Shown: piece after piece, positions 1 to 6,276 of the stretch
Layout of the letters: every line of letters starts with the position of its first letter
Numbering within the stretch: position 1 is the first letter of the stretch
From: an uncultured Eubacteriales bacterium
GTDB lineage: Bacteria; Bacillota; Clostridia; UMGS1810
Assembly: GCA_900555295.1 (NCBI GenBank)
Contig: USKN01000043.1
Location: 1 to 11,223 of the forward strand
Reading direction: 5' to 3'
DNA length: 11,223 bases
The notes under the pieces: generated by a model
Database searches by the model: none
The model's input: the letters and a program-made list of their open reading frames with translations, nothing else
What the model was told of the DNA's origin: nothing
Made by a program: the position numbers and the translations under genes

Positions 1-570
1 TTTTTGGAAGATTATAAATTTAACAGTATTTTCAGCAATGAAAACGCTGTTGAAAAAACAATTATAAACCTTTTAAAGTCAATATACTTTACTTATAAAC
101 AAAAACCATTTGCATATGAGCTTTATTTAAAAGCAGACCTTGCCAATATTTTTTGCAAAATATTTAAGAATCGGTTATATATACGGGAACAAAAAAACGA
201 AACAAAAAAGTCTCTTTTAACAGAGAATATTTTAAATTACATCCACAAAAACTATGCCGAAAATTTTTCCATATATGAACTATCAAGAGAGATAGGCTAT
301 AGCAAGTCGTATATTATGCACAACTTTAAAGAATATACCGGAAAAACAGTGAATGAATATTTAACCGAATACAGGATTTATATTGCCAAGCAACTGCTTG
401 AGGACACTGAAAAATCAATCCTTGAAATTGCCCTTGAATGCGGTTTTAATGAGGCAAGCTACTTTATAAGAATTTTCAAACGCCAAACCGGAATATCCCC
501 CCTCAAATACCGTGGACAGAACAAAAGATCAGATTACAATTGTATTTGCCGTATTCCCAGATTTGATTGA
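1..570 (+). CDS. AraC-family transcriptional regulator, C-terminal part (5' end outside window)
   Basis: The open frame runs in from the left edge and ends at TGA 568-570. The last ~110 residues form a complete AraC/XylS DNA-binding domain with two helix-turn-helix units. The first is around YELSREIGYSKSYIMHNFKE. The second is around ILEIALECGFNEASYFIRIF, followed by the family signature FKRQTGISPLKYR. The residues before it (about 1-75) would be the end of the ligand-binding/cupin region, so most of the sensor domain lies outside the window. A TTG at position 4 could be read as a start but has no ribosome binding site within the window, so I treat the gene as partial. Proteins of this type usually activate a neighbouring sugar-utilisation operon; the target cannot be told from here. 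The short tail after the domain (about 16 residues) is unremarkable. Confidence 0.9.
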   Translation, partial: FLEDYKFNSIFSNENAVEKTIINLLKSIYFTYKQKPFAYELYLKADLANIFCKIFKNRLYIREQKNETKKSLLTENILNYIHKNYAENFSIYELSREIGYSKSYIMHNFKEYTGKTVNEYLTEYRIYIAKQLLEDTEKSILEIALECGFNEASYFIRIFKRQTGISPLKYRGQNKRSDYNCICRIPRFD

Positions 571-591
571 CAGAAAAAAGTGTGATATAAT
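563..591 (+). promoter_or_regulatory. Extended -10 sigma-A type promoter
   Basis: The sequence shows TTGATT at 563-568, a 17-base spacer and a perfect TATAAT at 586-591 preceded by TG (583-584), the extended -10 form. It overlaps the stop codon of the upstream AraC gene. It points at an orphan Shine-Dalgarno sequence and then the transposase remnant, so its original downstream gene is probably gone. The TTGATT/17/TGnTAnAAT arrangement is the same as that of the promoter near 8334-8362. Prediction from sequence only. Confidence 0.6.
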
Positions 592-620
592 GAAATGGAC
601 GCAAATAAATTCAAAATTAC

Positions 621-626
621 AGGAGG
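621..626 (+). promoter_or_regulatory. Orphan Shine-Dalgarno sequence without a start codon
   Basis: AGGAGG at 621-626 is a perfect ribosome binding site about 30 bases downstream of the promoter, but no ATG, GTG or TTG lies 5-12 bases after it. The next ATG (643) is 16 bases away and opens a short frame that is out of register with the transposase fragment. The simplest reading is that the start and body of the original gene were removed when the IS fragment was joined at about 630-642. Confidence 0.5.
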
Positions 627-635
627 AATTTATAG

Positions 636-1193
636 ATAAATTATGCCGTTTCGCCAAATCTTCTTAAAAGAGATTTTGCGGCAGACAAACCGAATCAAAA
701 ATGGGTCGGCGATATTACCTACATACCGACTGATGAAGTTTGGCTTTATGCCGCGATCGTTAAAGATTTATGCCTTAAGAAGATTGTAGGCTATGCCTTT
801 TCAAGCCGCATTGACCCTAATCTCACAGTCTCTGCGCTTAAAATGGCCGTAAATCGTCAAAGACCTCAAAACGGCCTGATTTTTCACAGTGACCTCGGTG
901 TTCAGTATGCATCCTCCGCTTACCGTGAAATACTAGCTGAATATAATATTACGCAAAGTATGTCAAGAAAGGGTGATCCGTATGATAATGCAGTAGCAGA
1001 AAACTTTTTCAGCTGTCTCAAGTGTGAACTCGTTCATCACAAGCACTACAAAACAAGGTATGAAGCACAGGATGATATATTTGCTTATATCGAAGCATAT
1101 TACAATTCTGTGCGGTCTCAATCGACACTTAATTTGCTTTCGCCACTTGCGTATGAGCACATGCTTAACATTTATGCTGCGAAAGTTGCTTGA
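636..1193 (+). pseudogene. IS3-family transposase (orfB), 5'-truncated remnant
   Basis: Read from 636, the frame is open to TGA 1191-1193; a TAG at 633-635 sits directly before it. It contains the C-terminal two thirds of an IS3/IS150-type orfB. Recognisable parts are a PNLL-x-R element, then WVGDITYIPT with the first catalytic Asp (codon 711-713), then FHSDLG (Asp, 891-893), then DNAVAENFF (Glu, 999-1001). The spacing from second Asp to Glu is 35 residues, the classic DD(35)E arrangement of the rve integrase domain. The orfA partner and the N-terminal helix-turn-helix region of orfB are missing. The first in-frame ATG (843) lies after the first catalytic Asp, so a product starting there would be inactive. 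The fragment abuts the tail of the chimeric minus-strand nagA frame, which reads back into it to 1165. Family membership is confident; its nonfunctional state is inferred from the missing 5' part. Confidence 0.85.
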
Positions 1194-1200
1194 AGCTTGA
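636..1200 (+). mobile_element. Partial IS3-family insertion sequence
   Basis: Only the 3' two thirds of orfB remain. I could not identify terminal inverted repeats or a target-site duplication. The left boundary (about 630-642) and right boundary (about 1194-1200) are estimated from where coding homology begins and ends. The element is therefore a relic left by deletion, not a complete insertion. Confidence 0.6.
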
Positions 1201-2027
1201 TTTCTTTTTAAGTTCGAGATATCTTGTCCATGCATCATCATACTTTTCAAGAAGGTCGTTTGCATTTTCATTTTTTCTGCACTTCGCATAAATTCTAAAA
1301 ACTATGTTAATTATACTATAAAACATAAGTCCGTATTCTCTAAGGCCGACATTTCTCGCTCCGTTTTTAAATCTAAGTTCCGACATTGCACAATATATGT
1401 GCGTCAGGTGTTTAAGTCCTGCATTGACAGACGGCATAAATTCCGGATAAATTCCGTCATCATAACCGCCGCAGACGATAATTCCGCATTCGGAAAGCTC
1501 TTTTGTCATAATGTCTGCGCCGACAAGCTCGGGCGATATCGTAACGGTTTTTATAACGTCTTTATTTTTAAGAATGAATTCGTAACTGTCTGTGTTGGGT
1601 GACATAAGATATTCTTGCTTTTGAGCACCTCGGTTTTTAACTGATAAAAACGGCCCTCTAAATGCACACCGAGCAATTTTGCGTAAGGGGGCTTGTGCCT
1701 TTTATATTCTCTCGCGCATTCAACAAAACTTAAGATTTGTTCTGTCGGTGAGGTGCACGATGTGGCAAGTGCCGAGGTCGTTCCGTTGTCTGCGTGAAAT
1801 TTCAAAGCTGTGTCGAACGCATCCTCGGTTGCATCCATAAAATCTGCGCCGTATCCGCCGTGGGTGTGAATATCAATAAATCCCGAGCATACAAAGTTGC
1901 CGTGTGCGTCATAGCTGTCTATGCTGTCAAATGTACCTATACTTTTAATTAAGCCGTTTTCGATAAGAATATCTTTTGGTTCGCTTATGCCCGATTCGGA
2001 TATAAATCGGCAATTTTTTATTATCAT
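1165..2027 (-). pseudogene. nagA: N-acetylglucosamine-6-phosphate deacetylase (NagA-like), frameshifted and with a foreign C-terminus
   Basis: NagA removes the acetyl group from GlcNAc-6-P ahead of NagB. The ATG at 2025-2027 has a GAGG ribosome binding site and follows the nagB stop by 36 bases. The N-terminal part shows the metal motif HTHGG (His54, His56) and GVHLEG (Glu124). Three lesions are visible. First, where the family has HLEGP the sequence reads HLEGR, explained by one lost C and one extra T at 1646-1656. Second, the A-tract opposite 1634-1638 has five bases instead of six, shifting the frame; the correct text (NRGAQ-x-QEYLMSPNTD) continues in the next frame. Third, NagA homology stops near 1315, after THIYCAMSEL and GLREYGL, and a different in-frame tail of about 45 residues follows, apparently the C-terminus of another protein. 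The usual GHTD metal-site text reads GGYDD, so this may have been a divergent NagA-like protein even when intact. The last in-frame residues run into the IS relic. Confidence 0.82.
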
Positions 2028-2063
2028 ATTGTCAACCTCGATTCTTGTACCGTATACCGTCGA

Positions 2064-2864
2064 TTATTCAAACAGACCTTCCGCGATTGACTCACATGTA
2101 CAAAATTCAACCGATTTATGATTTTTGAGCAGAGTTGCCGGAATCTGGGGTTGTATCTTATCAAAAAGAACGTGTTTGGCAATTCCGTGCTGCTATGGTC
2201 TGTTAAGAGCGATATATATTGAACGTGCTGCCAAAATCTGTTTCATTCAGACAGTGATACACCATTCGGGCATTCCTCTGAGGTCGCCTCGCTGATACCC
2301 GAAAGCGTTAATTGTTTTTGTTTCGCGGGTAATAGGCAAAACTCTTGTGCCGAGAGCGGCAAACTCCTCGGCAGTTATCGGATCATCCTCGTCTGCCGCC
2401 TCGTTAAAGGCAATATGTCCGTTAATTCCCAAGCCGCCAAGGCATAAATCAACGCCGCCGAGCTTTTCAATCATCTCGTCATAGTCCTTTTCCTTGCCGG
2501 GCTCGGGGAAGTGCCTTTGGCTTTCGCTCATAATCAAGTCGGGGTTGACTCTGTCATAAAACTCGTCTTTCATACGCTTGTGAAAGCTCATAAAATGTTG
2601 TGGGTCAATGCATTCTTGAGGGGAGATAAGATACTCGTCCATATTAAAAAAATGTACGTTTTTAAGCGAAACGCCGAGCAGGTTTACAAGTCTTGCTAAA
2701 ATCGGGTATTGTTCGGTCGGACCGACGGGAACAATCATAACCGTATGTTTGTTTGCGGCGTTATTTTTCATTACCTCGTCAAGCATTTTAAGTGCCATAT
2801 CAAAATATACGTCCCATTCGTTATCTACGATTTTGAAATTAATGTTTTCTATTTGTCTGTTCAT
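2064..2864 (-). pseudogene. nagB: Glucosamine-6-phosphate deaminase/isomerase (NagB-like) with two in-frame stop codons
   Basis: NagB converts glucosamine-6-P to fructose-6-P and ammonia. The ATG at 2862-2864 follows AAAGGAG (2874-2880) at good spacing. The frame shows the NagB/6-phosphogluconolactonase fold: VPVGPTEQYPIL, the FNMDEY motif (residues 74-78), and GGLGINGHIAFNE with His150 and Glu155. The usual active-site Asp before GHI is Asn here, as in a divergent clade of clostridial NagB-like proteins (from memory). Codon 206 is TGA (2247-2249), where a Gly is expected after EWCITV. Codon 224 is TAG (2193-2195), where Trp is expected in NRPWQHG. Past both stops the same frame continues with excellent NagB text to a natural TAA at 2064-2066, giving the normal 266-codon length. 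Point mutations GGA to TGA and TGG to TAG explain this. TGA and TAG act as ordinary stops elsewhere in the window, so recoding is unlikely. It forms an operon with nagA. Confidence 0.88.
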
Positions 2865-2892
2865 TTTTATAAGCTCCTTTCCGATTGACTTA

Positions 2893-2921
2893 ATTATATA
2901 ACATTGCCGTCGTTGATAGAA
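2893..2921 (-). promoter_or_regulatory. Possible promoter of the nagB-nagA operon
   Basis: On the minus strand TATAAT lies at 2898-2893, about 30 bases before the nagB start. The hexamer 17 bases upstream (TTCTAT, 2921-2916) is a poor -35, which would suit an activator-dependent promoter next to an AraC gene. The match is weak in this AT-rich gap (2865-2986), in which I see no other feature. Confidence 0.35.
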
Positions 2922-2986
2922 TGGAATTTAATTAAAAAAATATGTATTTTTGACATAAAACCGTGTATTTCTGCAGATTTTGGATT

Positions 2987-4003
2987 TTATTTCCCTGAAT
3001 TGTTAATGTTGCGTTTTAATCTGAAAGAGAGCGGCTTTTCGCCGGAAAAAATTTTAAATTTTTTTGAAAAGTAAAACTGGTCGCAAAAACCCAGCTCAGA
3101 GCTTATATCGTTGATGCTCATCTCGCTGTTGTAGAGCATAAGCTCAAGAGCTTTTTGCATTACTCTTTCGTCTATATATTGTCCTACCGTCTTTTTCATC
3201 TCTTTTTTAAAAAGTGACGAGAGCGTATAATTTGAAACGTTAAGTGCTTGCGCCACCTCTGAAACGGTAAGTGTAATGTATAAATTTTTATTGATGAAAT
3301 GTATCGCCGATTTTACTATCGATGAATACTCGGTAGGCTTTTGTTCAAGAACGCCGCTTCCTTTTATGAGTGTTTGAATGTCGTAGGAAATGCTGTTTTG
3401 CAGAGTAAAAATATCCGCATAATTTCCGCAAAAGTAAGCCTTTTTTAATTTTTTTATATGATTTAAGCTTGTTTTTGCAAAGTAAACATCATCGCATTTC
3501 TCAAACAAGTCCAGATCATCGTTTTGTGTGCTTGTTATATGAAAATAAAGCTGTGTCATTGAAAATGGACATTCCAAATGGATGGGTAAGTAAATAGGCA
3601 TCAGATACATATATCCGGGAACGAGATGTATTTTTTCGTTATTAAAGTGTATAAAGCCCTCACCGCTTTCGATATAGTAAAGCCGTGAAAAAGGCGAGGT
3701 GCACGGGTATTTATAGTCACAGGTCGTCCATTCGGAGTTCACTTTTGCGTAACCTGAGTCAAGCAGCGTAAGATGCAGCTTGTTGAAATATGAAATGAAT
3801 GAACTAATACAAAAGCCGGATACAGATTCGGGGGAGGTAATAGATAAGATTATGCAGCTTGCGTCACTGCGGCTACCGGGAGCAATAAGCATCGGTGAGC
3901 GCACTTGTAAGGAGTGCAAAAGCGATGCCGGTATGTCGGAGCGGCAATGCTTGTGTAAAAATGTGCAAAAATACAAACCTAAACAACTTTTGTGCAAATA
4001 CAA
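2987..4003 (-). CDS. AraC-family transcriptional regulator; native 5' end probably lost
   Basis: The homologous part begins near 3790 at YFNKLHLTLLDSGYAK and runs to the stop at 2987, about 267 codons, a usual length. It has a cupin sensor domain (SPFSRLYYIESGEGFI, then the LVPGYMYLMP strand) and a complete C-terminal double helix-turn-helix ending FKIFSGEKPLSFRLKR. It is cotranscribable with nagB (gap 122 bases) and would be the obvious local regulator. Upstream of 3790 the frame stays open to ATG 4003, but those ~71 residues do not resemble an AraC N-terminus. Neither ATG 4003 nor the internal ATG at 3892 has a ribosome binding site, and no start codon lies between 3892 and the homologous region. 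The extra part also overlaps the direct repeat that starts at 3917. I infer that a rearrangement near 3790 removed the original start, so this may be a pseudogene despite its intact frame. The family call is firm; expression is doubtful. Confidence 0.75.
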   Translation of the reverse strand: MYLHKSCLGLYFCTFLHKHCRSDIPASLLHSLQVRSPMLIAPGSRSDASCIILSITSPESVSGFCISSFISYFNKLHLTLLDSGYAKVNSEWTTCDYKYPCTSPFSRLYYIESGEGFIHFNNEKIHLVPGYMYLMPIYLPIHLECPFSMTQLYFHITSTQNDDLDLFEKCDDVYFAKTSLNHIKKLKKAYFCGNYADIFTLQNSISYDIQTLIKGSGVLEQKPTEYSSIVKSAIHFINKNLYITLTVSEVAQALNVSNYTLSSLFKKEMKKTVGQYIDERVMQKALELMLYNSEMSINDISSELGFCDQFYFSKKFKIFSGEKPLSFRLKRNINNSGK

Positions 4004-4122
4004 AAAGAAATATGTGTACTATAATGTATTTGCTTGATATTTAAGGAAGGTTTCTCCGTTCCGGACTGCATAGTGCCGTGCAAGCGCTTGCTTTCCGAAG
4101 CAAGGAAAGTTAGTTTAATTAC
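3917..4122 (+). repeat. Direct repeat, left copy (internally deleted)
   Basis: Positions 3917-4056 match 10728-10867 with four differences, and 4057-4122 match 11158-11223 with one difference, about 97.6% identity over 206 bases. The right copy carries 290 extra bases between these parts. Its two breakpoints both contain GGTTTCTC (10860-10867 and 11150-11157), which is present once here (4049-4056). This is the signature of deletion between short direct repeats. The left copy therefore keeps the promoter and a scrap of the nucleotidyltransferase gene but not its start. The match may continue beyond 4122, since the window ends there in the other copy. Confidence 0.93.
3988..4025 (+). promoter_or_regulatory. 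Operator-like dyad and -10 box in left repeat copy
   Basis: A perfect dyad, TTTTGT-6-ACAAAA (3988-4005), lies 14 bases upstream of TATAAT at 4020-4025, where no good -35 exists. A related box, GTGCAAAAATACAAA (3963-3977), lies 29 bases upstream of GTGCAAATACAAA (3992-4004). Paired direct boxes next to a weak -35 are typical of activator-controlled promoters such as AraC targets. In this copy the native gene is deleted, so the promoter now points at the DUF4091/GH123-like gene 190 bases downstream. Confidence 0.5.
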
Positions 4123-4153
4123 AATATGCTAATTGGCAAAGGTATTGTAGGGG

Positions 4154-4173
4154 AGTGCGTTGTTTTGCGCACT
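4154..4173 (+). other. Small stem-loop upstream of the GH123-like gene
   Basis: AGTGCG (4154-4159) and CGCACT (4168-4173) can pair around an 8-base loop. No T-tract follows, so it is not a terminator. Just downstream, TATGATTTAAAA occurs twice in tandem (4173-4184 and 4185-4196), giving two weak -10 candidates (TATGAT). The role is unknown. Confidence 0.3.
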
Positions 4174-4214
4174 ATGATTTAAAATATGATTTAAAAATGG
4201 AAAGGAAAATTATT

Positions 4215-5849
4215 ATGACCAAATTATCACTCGAACAGGTTTCAAGCCTTGACAAAGTTTTTTTAAAACCGCATTCGCCGCTAACGCCCGTAACAGAGGC
4301 AACCGTTATGAAAGGCGACAGATATTCGTATCAAATTGCATACACCGTCACCGACACAATAGGTCCGACTGACGCAACGTTTGAGGTTTCCTCGGACATA
4401 AGCGGGTATATTAACGTATACAAAGTGGAAAACCTCCCGTCGTGTTATCCCGTTTTTCCGAGTGCGGACAGCCACGGTTACATAACAAAAGAGCCGGGAC
4501 TTTTTCCCGACCTTTTGGATACGCCAAAGGATAATTACATAAAAATTATCGACGGATTTAAAAGATCGCTGTGGATTACCGTTGACGTACCGGAGAATGC
4601 AGAGAGCGGAGAGCATAACATCACCGTCACCGTAAAATGCGACGGCAACGAAAAAAGCGTTACGCTGCGTCTTGAAATATTAGACTGCATTTTGCCCAAA
4701 TATCCTTTTAAGTACACCCAGTGGTTTCACGCAGACTGCATTGCCGACTATTACGGATTTGAAGTTTTCTCGGAAAAGTTTTGGTCTATGACCGAAAAGT
4801 TTATTAAAACTGCGGCATATACGGGCATTAATATGATTCTTACGCCGATATTTACTCCCCCGCTTGACACCGCTGTCGGTGGCGAGAGAACGACGGTTCA
4901 GCTGATAGACGTTAAAAAAGACGGCGAAAAATACGAGTTCGGCTTTGACAAACTTGAGCGCTGGATTAATATTTGCAAAAAATGCGGCATACAATATTTT
5001 GAAATGGCTCATCTGTTTACGCAGTGGGGTGCAGAGCACGCACCGAAAATCGTTGCCGACGTAAACGGCGAAAAGGTTAAAATTTTCGGCTGGGAAACAA
5101 ACCTTGCAGACGGCGAATACAGACGTTTTTTAGAGCAGCTGATACCGCAGCTTTCAAAGGTTTTAAAGGATTTGGGCGTGGACAAAAATACGTATTTCCA
5201 CATATCCGACGAGCCGGGCGAGCAGCATCTTGAAAGCTATAAGGCGGCAAGGGAAATGGTTGCCGATCTGCTCGGCGATTTCCCCGTTTTGGACGCACTT
5301 TCGCACTATGATTTCTACGAGCAGGGTCTTGCCGAAGTTCCCGTGCCGGCAATCAACCGCATAGAGCCTTTCTTTGAAAAACGTCCTTCGGAAATGTGGA
5401 CGTACTATTGCTGCGGTCAGACTAATAAGGTTACAAATCGCTTTTTCTCAATGCCGTCGTCAAGGAACAGAATAGCCGGAGTGCAGTTTTATAAATATGA
5501 GATAGACGGATTTTTGCATTGGGGTTACAATTTCTATAACAATCAGTTCTCGCACGGCAAGATAAACCCCTTTATGGTGACTGACGCCTGTATGGCTTTC
5601 CCCTCCGGCGACGCTTACAGCGTTTACCCCGGTGAGGACGGGCCGCTCCTGTCGCTGCGTGCCGAGGTCTTTGCGGACGGACTAAGGGATATGCGTGCGC
5701 TCAAATTCTTGGAGAGCTTAACCGACAGGCAGACCGTTTTGGATCTCATAGGCGATGTTACTTTAACAGAATATCCTCTTGATGCCGAATATCTTGTAAA
5801 TTTGCGTGAGAGCGTAAACAGGAAAATTGTCGAGAAACTCAGTTTGTAA
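4215..5849 (+). CDS. DUF4091 / GH123-like glycoside hydrolase (probable beta-hexosaminidase type)
   Basis: This is an intact 544-residue frame. The start at ATG 4215 is chosen because AAAGGAAA (4201-4208) sits at proper spacing; an upstream in-frame start at 4155 has no such site. There is no signal peptide, so the product is probably cytoplasmic. Residues 1-155 form a beta-rich domain ending in repeated VTVTV/RLEIL strands. Residues ~165-440 form the barrel, with the key HISDEPGEQ motif (Asp332-Glu333). The C-terminal DUF4091 block has GFLHWGYNFYNN, then GDAYSVYPGEDGPLLSLRAEVFADGLRDMRAL. GH123 beta-N-acetylgalactosaminidases carry a DUF4091-type domain and use an adjacent Asp-Glu pair in substrate-assisted catalysis; the Asp-Glu here is the likely equivalent. 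Activity on GalNAc or GlcNAc glycosides is inferred from this and from the neighbouring nag genes. A hairpin terminator follows directly. DUF4091 proteins are diverse, so another substrate is possible. Confidence 0.85.
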   Translation: MTKLSLEQVSSLDKVFLKPHSPLTPVTEATVMKGDRYSYQIAYTVTDTIGPTDATFEVSSDISGYINVYKVENLPSCYPVFPSADSHGYITKEPGLFPDLLDTPKDNYIKIIDGFKRSLWITVDVPENAESGEHNITVTVKCDGNEKSVTLRLEILDCILPKYPFKYTQWFHADCIADYYGFEVFSEKFWSMTEKFIKTAAYTGINMILTPIFTPPLDTAVGGERTTVQLIDVKKDGEKYEFGFDKLERWINICKKCGIQYFEMAHLFTQWGAEHAPKIVADVNGEKVKIFGWETNLADGEYRRFLEQLIPQLSKVLKDLGVDKNTYFHISDEPGEQHLESYKAAREMVADLLGDFPVLDALSHYDFYEQGLAEVPVPAINRIEPFFEKRPSEMWTYYCCGQTNKVTNRFFSMPSSRNRIAGVQFYKYEIDGFLHWGYNFYNNQFSHGKINPFMVTDACMAFPSGDAYSVYPGEDGPLLSLRAEVFADGLRDMRALKFLESLTDRQTVLDLIGDVTLTEYPLDAEYLVNLRESVNRKIVEKLSL

Positions 5850-5885
5850 AATATAAAAAAATAATTGTCACAGTTTCCAAAAAAT

Positions 5886-5939
5886 ACCGTTTTGAATTTC
5901 ACAAAGTAAAATTTTGTGATAAAATCGAAACGGTTTTTT
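5886..5939 (+). terminator. Rho-independent terminator after the GH123-like gene
   Basis: ACCGTTT (5886-5892) pairs with AAACGGT (5928-5934). Inside it, TTTCACAAA and TTTTGTGA give a second paired block, so the whole forms a long imperfect hairpin, followed by a run of six T. It lies 36 bases after the stop at 5849. The same segment contains TGATAAAAT (5917-5925), which could serve as an extended -10 for the next gene. Confidence 0.75.
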
Positions 5940-5959
5940 GTTTGTTGGAGGGAAAAATA

Positions 5960-6259
5960 TTGGATAATTTAATTGTAGAAATTGAGAAAATAAACAATTC
6001 GGCAAACGCCTTTGCATGGGGACCGATAATGCTTGAACTCCTTGTGGGAACGGGGATATTTTTGAGCATTCGCACAGGCCTTATTCAGGTTGGGCATTTT
6101 GGTTTTATGCTCAAAGGCACGGTGGGCTCGCTTTTTAAGAAAAGAGACAAAAACCACGGCGGCAATCTTTCGCCGTTTCAGGCGGCGACACTAAAGGCTC
6201 TGTCAGGATATTCGTTTGAAAATATACGCAGTGAACATATGGATAAAATATGCGTGTAA
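5960..6259 (+). pseudogene. Alanine/glycine:cation symporter (AGCS) N-terminus, truncated and fused to a foreign tail
   Basis: The best start is TTG 5960, with GGAGGG (5947-5952) at correct spacing. The first ~77 residues are typical of AGCS sodium:alanine symporters: a first membrane segment (PIMLELLVGTGIFLSI), the RTGLIQV motif, GFMLKGTVGSLFKK, and HGGNLSPFQAAT. In intact members SPFQAAT is followed by ALAATVGTGNIVGVA, the sodium/substrate site, and about 370 further residues with some ten membrane segments. Here the sequence changes abruptly after about position 6190 to a hydrophilic tail (KALSGYSFENIRSEHMDKICV) and stops at 6259. The tail may be the end of another gene. A 99-residue protein with one or two membrane segments cannot transport, so the gene is dead. 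The AGCS call is firm; the origin of the tail is unknown. Confidence 0.85.
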
Positions 6260-6276
6260 AGCAGGAGGTTTTTACA

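Noticed and set aside
1634..1638. Programmed -1 frameshift in nagA at an A-rich slip site
   Set aside because: No stimulatory structure was evident, NagA is not known to use frameshifting, and neighbouring indels and the truncated end point to decay.
2247..2249. TGA read as glycine (recoded codon, as in some candidate phyla)
   Set aside because: Normal genes in the window end in TGA, and the same gene also carries a TAG at a tryptophan position; simple decay explains both.
3930..3960. Shared block of the repeat as a riboswitch or structured leader
   Set aside because: It lies upstream of the -10 box, so it would not be transcribed from that promoter; only short pairings are visible.
4281..5352. 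Several minus-strand open frames of 60-119 codons inside the GH123-like gene
   Set aside because: Shadow frames of a strongly supported gene, without ribosome binding sites or recognisable domains.
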